Source of the DNA: Corallium rubrum
Lineage: Eukaryota > Cnidaria > Anthozoa > Scleralcyonacea > Coralliidae
Reading direction: 5' to 3'
DNA: 64,000 bases
Assembly: GCA_964035015.1 (NCBI GenBank)
Contig: OZ036014.1
Span: 4,789,495 to 4,853,494, forward strand
Part shown: positions 43,766 to 54,165 of the stretch, one piece after another
How the letters are laid out: each line of letters begins with the position of its first letter
Numbering within the stretch: the first letter of the stretch is position 1
Translations under genes and position numbers: made by a program
Notes under the pieces: generated by a model
What the model was told of the DNA's origin: nothing
Database searches by the model: none
Seen by the model: the letters and a program-made list of their open reading frames with translations, nothing else

Positions 43766-46700
43766 GTAAGTAGGTTTAACACTATGAGGCCTGGACCTCT
43801 CCCTGTGCTGAATAAAATCGTCTGGCGTTGGCCAGAATAAATAAAAAAGTCATTTCTCATTTCACGCATAAGAAAACTGCCATTTCACGTTTCACAAAAA
43901 ATTACGGGAACATTTAATCAACTCTGTGACAATTATTCACAGAAGGCGAAGTCGATTGAAGCTGAGGAGATTGAAACTCATAATTTTCCTAATCAGGGGC
44001 GAATTTAGGATTTTGAAAACGTCAGTCAAACTTGTTGTGCACAGTTGTATAGGGGCGTCCGGGGGCATGCTCCCCCAGAAAATGTTTGAAATTGGGGTCT
44101 CTAAAATGGCATTTCCCGCGATCTGACAGCACATTTGAGCAAAATTTTAATGGCACATTTTATCATTTTTACAAAAGATTTTGTCCAAATTGGATGTTTT
44201 CTAATTTATTGAGATAGTGATATACAGCATTATATATACTAAAATATTAGTTAGCCAAACGAGACAGGCGCAAACACCCATACTTTCTAAAAATTAACTA
44301 AATAAATTATGGATGACAATACCGTAACCAAAATGATCGAGGGTCTGGGGGAACGAGAGACTTTGGCAAGTCTAGGAGAACGATGGCTGTCGCAGATCAG
44401 AACAAATTAAACTTATGGCTTAAAAATTATAATACGTAATCCTTAATCACGGTTCACGATAACTTCAGTACTTTACTCTCATTTCACGGACAATTATTAT
44501 CGACAATCACGGCTCACGGCTGGAATACAAATCGCGTTTCACGACACAAAATTTCGGCATTTCACAAGAAAATATATTGGCAATTCACGGCTCATGAAAA
44601 TACTCTTTACCACCCTCAATAAACCTTAACGACTCGTCGTCAGGCTTCAAAGTGTTAAAGACATAGGTTTTAACACTTTGAGGCCTGGACCTCTCCCTGT
44701 GCTGAATAAAATCGTCTGGCGTTTAATAAGGCTAGTTTCCACTCAGGAAAATCTTCCACATGATAGGACCGGACAGGAAAGTTTCTTTTGTGTTAAAGTC
44801 ATTAGTTCCGACCGAGAGCTCACAAGACAAAGAAAACTTCCCTGTCCGTTCCGATGCTGCGGATAATTTTCCTGAGGGAAACTAGCCTTAAGCCAGAATA
44901 AACCTTAAAGACTCGTCGTCAGGCTTCAAAGTGTTAAAACATCTAACACATCCCACAGCCCAACCCAGTCTGCGATATAATAAGTTCGGATTTTTTGCAT
45001 ATAGCTCTAGTCTGGACTGGATTAGAATAGCTACACGTTTAATCGACTTTAGAAAGTTGTAAAAAATTGAAAGACATTAATTCTTGCTACAATATTCTGA
45101 TAAGTTGTACGTATACATGTAGTGCATGTGGTACGTTTGCCAGCTTGGTGTAATGTAACAGCCTCAGTGGCCCAATGGTGTGGTTGTCGCGTTACTCGAA
45201 CAAGAACGCTAAAAAACATTTATTCTAATCCTTTTTTATTATAATCCTGTTTTGTTCTAATCATAAATTATCAAATATCCATTTCCCTCTTTGGTTATCT
45301 ATAAATCATTGTCAACACCATTTCCTTTACGTAATACGCTCGAAGTAAGTTCTTTTAAGTCTAAGCACGCAAACCCTTTAGTCAGTTGTAAGGAGTTGTT
45401 CTAATTGGACGGAGTACAAGCCACACGGAGTTGTTTTAGATCTTTTTTGGAGAGTTGGAGGTGTTTTAGTGCCGGAGTCAAGAATAGACGTAAGTTACGT
45501 TTGTAAATCATACATACTGTCTTTCTGTATTAAGTCGAGAACCTTGCAGTTTCTGGAGAGCTTATATCCCTTTTTATAATTTTAGTTTTTACCGCAAGTA
45601 TTGTACATAGTTGGTTTAACTTGGTTTTAATAAACGCATAAAATCCTGCTGTCCGTTGTGTACTACACTTTGGTTAACCTGGCGAACCCCAGTACGATCA
45701 GCACCCCGTGTTCGTGATATTGGGAACGCGACAGTGGTAATTCGAACCCTGTCTGGGGCTCAGAAATCTTTTCTGAGTAACTGAGTTTGACGAATGTCCA
45801 CAACGTCTGTTGCTACAATATTGTCCATCACTAATTTGTTACCGAAACTTGCTAAAGTTAACCAAACGTGTAGTTATTGCAGCTGAGCTGAGCTACAGCC
45901 CATAGGCATATAGCAAGTTTGTTAACTATAGCTATTTTAAGTTGTGACAAACCTGTAAACAATCCGGCACATTCACACACGAGTCTCAGAGCATATGGGC
46001 ATTTCGGCTATTAATACTGGAAAAAAACGCAAAAATCCTCCTCCAACTAGCATTCTCTCACACTATCTTGACACTGGACACCCCATTCCTTTCGACGACT
46101 TTAAAATTATTAACTCTTATTCTTTTGAATCTGAACTTCTTTTACGTGAAAGTTTGCTTATTTTCTTCCCCGGGAAATTTTGAAATCGAGAGTCGCTGAA
46201 ATGTCATTTCCTGGCTTTTGGAGGAAGATTTTACAGACTCTAAAGGTTAAGAAATGTCATATAAAATCACTCAAATGCATACACTCAGTAGATTGAATAC
46301 ACTGTTTACAGTTTATTTCCTGACACAATTCATATTGCACATCAAAAGGGGGGGGAGCCGCGGCTCTACTTGTTTTGATTTTGTTTGTCACCATTTAATC
46401 CTTCCTCTTTTCTCATCTTTATTATTTTACTATAAGCTTATTTTATTCTCGCTTTTTTTTGGTTAAGACCTTTTGTATGTAAATTCATATATCTAGTTTT
46501 ACTGTGATTGTACTAATAGTCTCTGAAGATGTTGTACGTAATACAACGAAACGTTAGATCTTAATAAATATTTTAAAAATGCCACTGCTTCGTGTTTTAT
46601 GCTGGGCTCTTGTATTCATCAATGGATTACGCTTTCCGCCTGGTCAATTTATAGCAAAATGAACAATATAAATAAGTTTTGTGGAAACACCACGTAAAAT

Positions 46701-49700
46701 ATTTCTTTGCTAAGCTTTCGGCCTGTTGACTCAGGCCTTCATCAGAGCAATAATAACAAACTGTTGGCTCACGTCATTTATAAATTAAGCAACTGATCGA
46801 TTAAATCACGTAAGAATACAATGGCGTATCACGTTAATTTTATTAATTAGAAAAAAAAATCAAGAATGTTCTCCGAATAGGGCACGCCACGTGCTAGCGA
46901 CAAGCAATACTTTACACGAAGAACAAGAGAATCCATTGAGATCGCAAAACATCACTATTTCTCAGGAGGGACAGCCATTAAATAGCACGTGGCGTGCCCT
47001 ATTCGGAGAACATTCTTGATTTTTTTTCTAATTAATAAAATTAACGTGATACGCCATTGTATTCTTACGTGATTTAATTGATCAGTTGCTTAATTTATAA
47101 ATGACGTGAGCCAACAGTTTGTTATTACTGCTCTGATGAAGGCCTGAGTCAACAGGCCGAAAGCTTAGCAAAGAAATATTTTACGTGGTGTTTCCACAAA
47201 ACTTATTTATATTACTTTATCGCCATGAAAACGTTCAAAGAATTCAAAATGAACAATGTTTTCAGATTATCTCTCTCGATACTTATTTCAAGTACAAGTG
47301 TCTACATAATAATGTGCCTTACTTTTTACAAAACCATATTTCGTTTACTAACCCCAGACGAGTAACCAGAAACTCTGAATCTAAGTGCTTTATACCAAAG
47401 GTCAAACTTGTTATTGGAAGTAACGGTATTTATTATCGAGGACCGCATGTTTATAATAATTTACTAACTTATATTCGAGATGAAAAATTGTTTTCACATG
47501 TCTACAAATACTTTAATGAATAAGGGACAAATTCGAACTTATTCTATTTCTATAACTCTTTTCAAAACAAATTAAAGTTTAATCAGTGTCTTTATATGTG
47601 ATAAAGATACCTCCTGATTGACATAAAATGTTGTTGTAAAACTGGCCCCAAAATGCAGGAAAACGCGTTTCAGAGAGTTAGAAATCAGAAATTTTCTGGG
47701 GGAGCATGCCCCCGGACTCCCCTAGATGGTTTTCGCGTCTTCCGCGCTCGGCCTCCCTAACCTGAAACATCTTATCGCCAGAAGCACATACCCAGAGGGT
47801 CCCCGATACCCATTGACAAAATGCATTCACGTAAAAATATTTAGTCTTTTCACGAGTCACGAAAAATCGCAAAAACTCTTTCACGTTCACACAAAAATCG
47901 AGGCAATCGCGATTCACGTAAAAATACAAAAGAAATTCACTGATTAATATTTCGCATCATGCCATCATCTGACTGATTAATAATATTTCGCATTCTCGAA
48001 GTCTTTCTCTTCACTCTCAGAAGGGTGCAAGCAAGTTTGAAAGATTTCTTTCTGTCTTTGCAGTCCATTGTAAAGGTCTGTAAACACTGCGATCATGCAA
48101 AATTGCGCCTGGCGTCGCTTTTTATTATCTTTGGCTCTACACTCTGAAGCCTGAAGGTCTCCACTTGACGAGTACAATCGTCTGGAGTTAGTCAGTGTAA
48201 AATAGTTAAAATAATCTGTAAGTAGCTAGGTATACATGCTATTCCGGTGTTCAACTGTTCGAAGACAGACAAGACAAACAACAGGAATTCCATAAATCCT
48301 AAAAAAACTGTTCACGCAAAACAGACGATTCACGAATCACGTTTAATTCTAGCCTTCATTCACGGGTCACGGTTAAATCAAAAGTTACTTTACCCAGGGG
48401 TCGGGATTTGGAACATTCGCACTTGCTATGTACTGTGGGAAAGTATATCTAATTCGCACCACAGCAACCCAAGCTCAAGTTGTGGCAGGCGCTGTGCGGG
48501 CATTTTAACGGAAATATATTTGAAATATAAGATTTCAAACTTCCAAGTAAATCGGACGTTAAATGAGCTAAAATACGCCAATTTTTTCAATAAAATAGCG
48601 TTACCTTGAGTTCATGATGTGTTGTCTTCTATTTGTGTGCTTCTTGAGTTGATTTGAAGCGATTTATCTGTGTTTTCATTTGGGGTTTAGACCTGAATTT
48701 GTTGCCCAGGGGTGGAGCCTTGGCACACTATGTCTTTCCCTGGGGTGGGGACATGGTCAATTGTTTCTCCAAAATGTCTAATGCCCGGGTGTTGGCCGGG
48801 GGGGGGGGGGGGGATGGGCACAATTGGAATTGACTGATACATTAATGTCTTGTTAACTAGGATGTCTGTCCGGTGTTAGATCAAACAATCTCAAACTCAT
48901 TAATAATTCATGAGATAATCAGCCAATTACAATAGTTCATTCAATCACCGGATTGAAGTTGGATACTCCAGTAAAGCCCAAGATATTAGATGAAAACCGG
49001 TGTTCATCTAACTCTTAAGATCTTAATTATCGATGCAAAACAAACAAGTTGCTGTATGAATAAATTTTACACAAATTCATGAATAAAATCTCATGAGGGT
49101 TTAATTTAATTGTATTTTTTTAATTGAAATCACTCGATTGAGATGCCATATCAACAACTCGTTTATCGTGTTTCATCAGGGGAATCCAAACACTCGAAAA
49201 CAATAAAACTACTCGGCCTTCGGCCTCGTGCTTTCATAATGTTTTCTCGTGTTTGGACCCCCTGATGAAACACTCAAACTCGTTGTTGATATATTACATA
49301 AAGGGGCATTTTCGTCTGGCTCAGGAAAGAAGGGTTTAAAGTGCCTATGAAGCGAAACTTATTATTGTCTTAAATTAAAGAACTCTTAAAACTACAACGT
49401 AACATCTTTTGCAGATCTTCGTTTCCGTGCTTCGTTGTTGAGATATTTCAGTTTCTTTGATATGCAAATGAACACTTTGACATCACACGTGTATAATGAG
49501 TTATCGGAGAAAGTTCTGTATCTTTGCTATTATCAAACGAAATCACTTCGAAGCCGATCCCGTTCGTCTATTTCGCATACAGCATTAGACATACAGATTT
49601 TTAATTGATTTCGTTTGATAATAGCAAAGGTACCGAACCTTCTCTGATAACTCATTATACACGTGTGACGTCAAAGTGTTTAATTTGCATATCAAAAAAA

Positions 49701-51497
49701 TTGAAATATCTCAACAACGAAGCACGGAAACGAAGATCTGCAAAAGATGTTACTTTGTCGTTTTGAGAGTTCTTTCATTTAAGACAATAATAATTTTCCC
49801 GTCATAGGCACTTTAAAAGTGACATGACACGAAAATTATTGCTTAATTTGATTAAAGTACTATTAAAATAATGGGGAATATCAATTTACAGCTTTTCCAT
49901 ATTTCACCTAGTTCTTGAGATATTTAGACTTATGTGACATTCAAATGAGATAACTTATGGCTCGTTTTTTTCTAATTAACATATTCGAAATTCTTGTCTA
50001 TTTTTGAAATTATTGAACGAAATCACCTGAAACTTTGGATATTGTTACCGTTCATGAAACTGAACATCAAAGACAAATTACAAGTGATTTTGTTCAATAA
50101 TTTTAAAGATATAGATGCTTTTCGAATATGTTAATTAGATAAAAACGAGCCATAAGTTATCTCATTTGAATATCACATAAGTCTTAATATCTCAAGATCC
50201 AGGTGAAATATGGAAAAGCTGTAAATTGATATTCCCCATTATTTTAATAGTACTTTCATCAAATCAAGTAATAATAATTTTCGTGTCATGTCACCTTCAA
50301 GACAAGACAATTGTATTTGTCATGCTAACTGTAGTCATGCGTAAGTTACGAGTCACGTGGTCTGATGATTACCCATGATTCAATGCTACTGACTACAATG
50401 CTACTGACTACTGCTACAGTGTTTTATCAGATATAAAGACACGAGGCGAAACCGAGTGTTCTGATAAAAGTATAAAACACGAACTGCGAGTCTATTGAAC
50501 GGCTTCAAAAACGAGCCACTTGGTAAGTTCATTGGAGTAGTGAGTTTGAAAAATGAAAATCAAAGCTAAAGATTATGATCATAAACAACATAATTTTAGT
50601 TTACCTTTACTTCCTTCCAGGAGAAAGCAGAATTTTTATGAAAGGACATCCTATAGCGAGAAGGCCGGGAAGCGCGCAAACTTTATATATATTAAAGCAT
50701 TGGTGATGCATAACATTTCCAATGACTGCGAGGTTCTTTGGCGCTTTCGCATCAGTAGCTTTAACTGTAAAGTTATGTTGGTTAACTTACCAACTTCAGT
50801 CTCTGTATTTTGCGAGTCTTGCCGTGGAGCCGGGACAAAGAAAGATTGAATCTTCCTCTGTGCCATACGTCTGCGCTAACTGGCAGCGGAAAAACTCGTG
50901 CTTTCACGTCTAATTTTTAGGGCGGCTCAGCTAGCCCCACCCCCCCTGCTCCTGGGATTAGCAAAAATGGTGAATGCCCGGGGGGATGGCCACAGCTGGA
51001 TTGACTGATACATAACCCATTCCTGCCTGAGCCAGCCAAAAATGTCCCCTTTTTACCGTAACACCAGACAATTTTACTTGTCAGAGAGAACCCCAAGACA
51101 TCCTAGGCAGCAATGTAACATTTCTTTTCTTTTTTCAGTATCTCAGCACTGTGATCCACAGAATAAGAGTCGTTCTCCATTCCGGGACAAACAGCGAATG
51201 ATTTTGGAAACACGATTCAACAAATCAAAGTATATTTCTTTAGGAGATAGAAAAAAATTGGCAGCCGAGCTACATTTGACGGAAAGACAGGTGAAGACTT
51301 GGTTTCAGAATCGTCGAACAAAATGGCGAAAAACTCGCGGAAACGAAGGTCTTTTGGGTGGAATCTCGCTAGAAGATCGCGAAAATAGTGGAACGGCGCA
51401 AATATTGTCGAATGCCATCGATAAAATATCCCCTAAGTGGGTTAATCAATTACATAAAGAATTGACAGCGCAAAAAAATCCTTCCATGAAAGGGTAA
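43519..51497 (+). CDS. Homeobox gene with eh1 motif, HHEX/NK-like, two exons
   Basis: Exons 43519-43765 and 51139-51497 join in phase (one base plus two, giving ATA) into about 201 codons. Exon 1 carries TSFLVKDILGLDG at residues 30-42, an eh1-type Groucho-binding repressor motif. Exon 2 carries a 60-residue homeodomain at residues 90-149 with L16, F20, W48, F49, N51 and R53 all present; helix 3 reads ERQVKTWFQNRRTKWRK. The T at position 47 and the KYIS-x-DRKKLA stretch resemble HHEX, and to a lesser extent BARHL and TLX, all NK-type ANTP-class factors. The product should be a nuclear DNA-binding protein acting partly as a repressor. The start could be 43519 or 43540, where ACGATGG is the better context. 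The N-terminal arm is unusually poor in basic residues. A gene symbol is not given because family assignment needs a tree. Confidence 0.85.
43775..43843 (-). repeat. TTAA-ended short repeat, inverted copy
   Basis: TTAACACTATGAGGCCTGGA, then CTCCCTGTGCTGAATAAAATCG and GTCTGGCGTTGGCCAGAATA. It begins only nine bases after the homeobox exon 1 donor. Confidence 0.8.
43994..44135 (+). mobile_element. hAT-like element 5' fragment
   Basis: CAGGGGCGAATTTAGGATTT resembles the terminus of the 34.3 kb element and is followed by GTCCGGGGGCATGCTCCCCC. A matching 3' terminus was not found, so the copy is probably truncated. Confidence 0.6.
44615..44940 (-). repeat. TTAA-ended repeat copies, one split by a MITE
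   Basis: A partial copy at 44615-44661 is followed by a full copy 44667-44940, which is interrupted between GTCTGGCGTT and GCCAGAATAAAC by the TIR element at 44727-44890. Confidence 0.8.
44727..44890. mobile_element. Short TIR element inserted in a TTAA repeat
   Basis: AAGGCTAGTTTCCACTCAGG and CCTGAGGGAAACTAGCCTT form the ends; GACCGGACAGGAAAG and CTTCCCTGTCCG pair inside. It sits within another repeat, so it is the younger insertion. Confidence 0.85.
45155..45790 (+). mobile_element. SINE-like unit split by an insertion of about 500 bp
   Basis: GCCTCAGTGGCCCAATGGTG and TGGTTGTCGCGTTACTCGAA begin a polymerase III A-box-like head. GGGAACGCGACAGTGGTAATTCGAACCCTG near 45720-45750 provides a B-box-like segment, and TCAGAAATCTTTTCTGAGTAA resembles the body of the 11.5 kb unit. 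The intervening 45215-45720 looks inserted. Confidence 0.5.
45995..46565 (+). mobile_element. Penelope-like element fragment, interrupted, with hammerhead-like 3' module
   Basis: The frame at 46004-46165 reads SAINTGKKRKNPPPTSIL, SHYLDTGHPIPFDDFKI and FESELLLRESLLIF, typical of the GIY-YIG endonuclease C-terminus of Penelope-like elements. It is broken near 46168 by a GGGGCATGC-type repeat fragment (46168-46360). The tail holds CTGAAGATGTTGTA-CGTAA-TACAACGAAACG (46513-46543), a six-pair stem between CTGAAGA and GAAAC. Confidence 0.75.
46665..47213. mobile_element. Penelope-like remnant flanked by about 231 bp inverted repeats
   Basis: Arms 46665-46896 and 46983-47213 are near-perfect complements: AATAAGTTTTGTGGAAACAC outside, GGCACGCCACGTGCTA at the inner edge. 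Each arm carries CTGATGAAGGCCTG-AGTCAA-CAGGCCGAAAGC (minus at 46714-46746, plus at 47133-47164). The 86 bp centre encodes a C-terminal-like FTRRTRESIEIAKHH, and the right arm contains an end STWRALFGEHS before a stop. The reverse transcriptase is absent. Confidence 0.85.
47214..47523 (+). pseudogene. LINE reverse transcriptase C-terminal remnant
   Basis: The frame contains FKYKCLHNNVPYFLQNHI, PRRVTRNSESKCFIPKVK, GSNGIYYRGPHVYNNL and ends KYFNE before TAA. This arrangement (short loop with NTR-like segment, then Gly-x-Tyr...Asn) is typical of the C-terminal end of animal LINE ORF2 proteins. No reverse transcriptase core precedes it; the inverted-repeat Penelope remnant abuts its 5' side. Confidence 0.6.
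47660..47750 (-). repeat. GGGGGCATGC-type repeat fragment
   Basis: TTTTCTGGGGGAGCATGCCC followed by CCGGACTCCCC, the inverted form of the copies at 34.37 and 44.05 kb. Confidence 0.65.
48889..49310 (+). repeat. Dispersed repeat, copy 1 of a 410 bp pair
   Basis: CTCAAACTCATTAATAATTC, GATGAAAACCGGTGTTCATC and CGTGTTTCATCAGGGGAATC recur in the same order and orientation at 62977-63390. The end is a foldback (CACTCGGCCTTCGGCCTCGTG flanked by TTTCATCAGGGG and CCCCTGATGAAA). Confidence 0.85.
49337..49814. repeat. Large palindrome 1, about 478 bp
   Basis: AAAGTGCCTATGAAGCGAAA and GCAGATCTTCGTTTCCGTGC at the left are mirrored by GCACGGAAACGAAGATCTGC and CATAGGCACTTT at the right; arms are about 215 bp around a short centre near 49555-49605. 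Confidence 0.9.
49815..50297. repeat. Large palindrome 2, about 483 bp, abutting palindrome 1
   Basis: AAAAGTGACATGACACGAAA and GGGGAATATCAATTTACAGC are mirrored by GCTGTAAATTGATATTCCCC and TTTCGTGTCATGTCACCTT. It starts where palindrome 1 ends, with TTTAAAAGTG at the joint. Confidence 0.9.
51139..51497 (+). CDS. Homeobox gene exon 2 (homeodomain and C-terminus)
   Basis: Starts after the pyrimidine-rich acceptor TTCTTTTTTCAG. Encodes a short linker, the full homeodomain and a 52-residue tail ending QKNPSMKG before TAA. No intron interrupts the homeodomain. Confidence 0.9.
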
Positions 51498-51557
51498 TAG
51501 ACGAGTTAAAGTTCTGCTTAACGGTGCCATTCAAGGTATGAATTTACAACGAACTGT

Positions 51558-52690
51558 TTAACAGTACAGTATGGTATAAATGGTATTCTGCGGTATGGTA
51601 CAGTCACTACAGTGCAGTATACAGTCCGGTCCGGTACACGTATAGTACAGTACAGTACAGTACAGTACAGTAACGGTACGGCACAGTCAGTACAGTATGG
51701 TATAAATGGTATTCTGCGGTATGGTGCAGTGCAGTATACAGTCCGGTACGGTACACGTATAGTACGGCACAGTACGGATACAGTAACGGTACGGCACAGT
51801 ACAGTACAGTACAGTACAGTACAGTACAGTACAGTACAGTACGGTACGGTACGGTACGGTACGGTACGGTACGGTACGGTACGGTACGGTACGGTACGGT
51901 ACGGTACGGTACGGTACAGTACGGTACAGTACAGTACAGTACAGTACAGTACGGTACAGTACGGATACAGTAACGGTACGACACAGTACAGTACGGCACA
52001 GTACAGTACAGTACAGTACAGTACAGTACAGTACAGTACAGTACAGTACAGTACAGTACAGTACAGTACAGTACAGTACAGTACAGTACGGTACAGTACA
52101 GTACGGCACAGTACAGTACGGCACAGTACAGTACAGTACAGTACAGTACAGTACAGTACAGTACAGTACAGTACAGTACAGTACAGTACAGTACGGTACG
52201 GTACAGTACGGTACAGTACGGTACACTACGGTACAGTACGGTATATTACGGTACAGTAAGGTACATTAGGTACAGTATGGTACATTACGGTACATTACGA
52301 TACAGTGCGGTACATTACGGTACAGTACGGTACATTACGGTACAGTACGGTAGTGCTGTACATTATGGTACATTACGGTACCGTACGGTACAGTACGGTA
52401 TATTATGGTACAGTACGGTACAGTACGGTATATTATGGTACAGTACGGTACAGTACGGTATATTATGGTACAGTACGGTACAGTACGGTATATTATGGTA
52501 CAGTACGGTACAGTACGGTATATTATGGTACAGTACGGTACAGTACGGTATATTATGGTACAGTACGGTACAGTACGGTATATTATGGTACAGTACGGTA
52601 CAGTACGGTATATTATGGTACAGTACGGTACAGTACGATGCAGTACGGTACAGTGCAGTACAGTGCAGTGCAGTACAGTACAATACAGTG
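51558..52690. repeat. (ACAGT/ACGGT)n array, about 1.1 kb, with a 30 bp higher-order unit
   Basis: Pure ACAGT blocks alternate with ACGGT blocks (for example 51840-51920). From 52399 to 52640 the 30-mer made of TATTATGGTACAGTACGG and TACAGTACGG recurs about eight times. The core is the reverse complement of the ACTGT array at 32.6-33.6 kb. ORFs of up to 215 residues here are artefacts. Confidence 0.97.
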
Positions 52691-53168
52691 TGCATGGTAG
52701 AAATTAACGCCTGCCAATTATAAGTAACCTTCAGTTTGCAGAGAAATGGCGCAAGATCAAGAATGCGGCTTACAGTAAAAACCCGCATAAAAGAAACCGC
52801 AGATTAAGAAGCTCCAGCCTGAAATTTGGTCAATTAAGCACCCAATATATAAGAACCAATTCAGCCTGACAAATATATATGAAGCAGTTTCTTACGCGAA
52901 AAATACTAAAACTCAGAGTACACAGCTAGCTACAGAGCATATGCTTTAAGGGTCCTTGGAAACAGACATTATAGCGCTAATATTAAATCAATGTCAGAAA
53001 AATAGTATTATAGTACCAACAGTATACAAGACATTGTATGCTGGATATATTAATTCGCTCTTTTTTAACCAGATGCATGTACTCTATACTAGGAACAATT
53101 GTTCCGCGATATAAATAAGAACCTGTTAAGAACCTAAGTCTGATTTCTCACTACACACCCAACATATC

Positions 53169-53551
53169 AACCTCGTACCCAGGCCATTTGTAGGGAACTG
53201 AGCCAAGATGGCGAATAAAACAAAATGGCGGGAGCAAATGGCCCTGGTGGAGGCTAGCTCAAAATGCGCAATATATTGCGCATTTTATTAACTAGAACTC
53301 AGTTCTTTACAGTAATTATACCTAATTACACCTAATTATTGCATGGTGTAAAATATAATTTCCCGTGTCGTGTGTAGGAACAACCGACAAGGTCAAAATA
53401 CAATTTTAAAAAAAAACACAAAATCAAACCGTCTGATTTACGCCATAAGCTCTTGACCAATCAGAGGCTGAGATAATCTAGCCTCCACCAGGGCCATTTG
53501 TTCCCGCCATCTTGGCCCAGTTCCCTACAAATGACCCTGGGTACGAGGTTG
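53169..53551. mobile_element. Foldback/TIR element, about 383 bp
   Basis: CAACCTCGTACCCAGGCCAT, TTGTAGGGAACTGAGCCAAG and GGCCCTGGTGGAGGCTA are mirrored by TAGCCTCCACCAGGGCC, TTGGCCCAGTTCCCTACAA and CTGGGTACGAGGTTG. Its ends resemble those of the 33.8 kb element (CAACCTCGTTCCCAGGG), so the two may be related. Confidence 0.87.
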
Positions 53552-53829
53552 CCAACATATATGATCCATTTCAGGCTGACTTCGAAAAATAGGGGTTCTT
53601 TATGCGGGCTTTTACTGTATTAGGACGCTAGCTTATCAATTTTTAATGGCCCATCAAGATGGGGACTTATTAGAAGAGGGGGTTAGTAGAGAAAAGGGGC
53701 TTTATAATAGAAAGAGGTCAATCATTCAATTTTCCAAGTCAGTGTATTAACAAAGAGAATTGAAATATAAATGGAGTTATTGTAAACAAAAAGTTGATGT
53801 ATTGGGAGTTAATCATCCGGCTTTCTCGC

Positions 53830-54165
53830 AACCAGTAGCTGAGTTACGAAGGACGCAGATCTTACGTGGCCGTGTCGAGGCATATCAAATGCGCTCCAGG
53901 CAGCCGCCATACGACACAGTTCAGACCACGGATCACAGCTAAGATGTAGGTGTTGATGTTTATTGAGGGAGGAAAACCGAGAACCCAGCAAAAAAACCTC
54001 GAAGCACAGGAGAGATCAACTACAACTCTACTCACATGAGTTGGCAACTGTTCAAGCTCGACAACGGGGTCATTCCCAAGCGGTCACCCATCCGGGCTTA
54101 ACTTTTGGTGCAGGAGAGGCAGCGCGCAAACCGTAAGTCCCAGCCGTGGTCCCCTTACTATAAGG
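53830..54165 (-). mobile_element. 5S rRNA-derived SINE, longer copy
   Basis: On the minus strand a head with CAAAAGTTAAGCCCGG and GGATGGGTGACCGCTTGGG (54075-54120) lacks the GGTTAGTACTT segment present in the 8.1 kb copy. The body continues through CTTCGAGGTTTTTTTGCTGG, CCTCCCTCAATAAACATCAAC and TTAGCTGTGATCCGTGGTC. This gives the fuller structure of the family. Confidence 0.82.

Noticed and set aside
51612..52788. ORFs of 100-215 residues at 51.6-52.8 kb
   Set aside because: They are readings of the ACAGT/ACGGT array with no non-repetitive domain.
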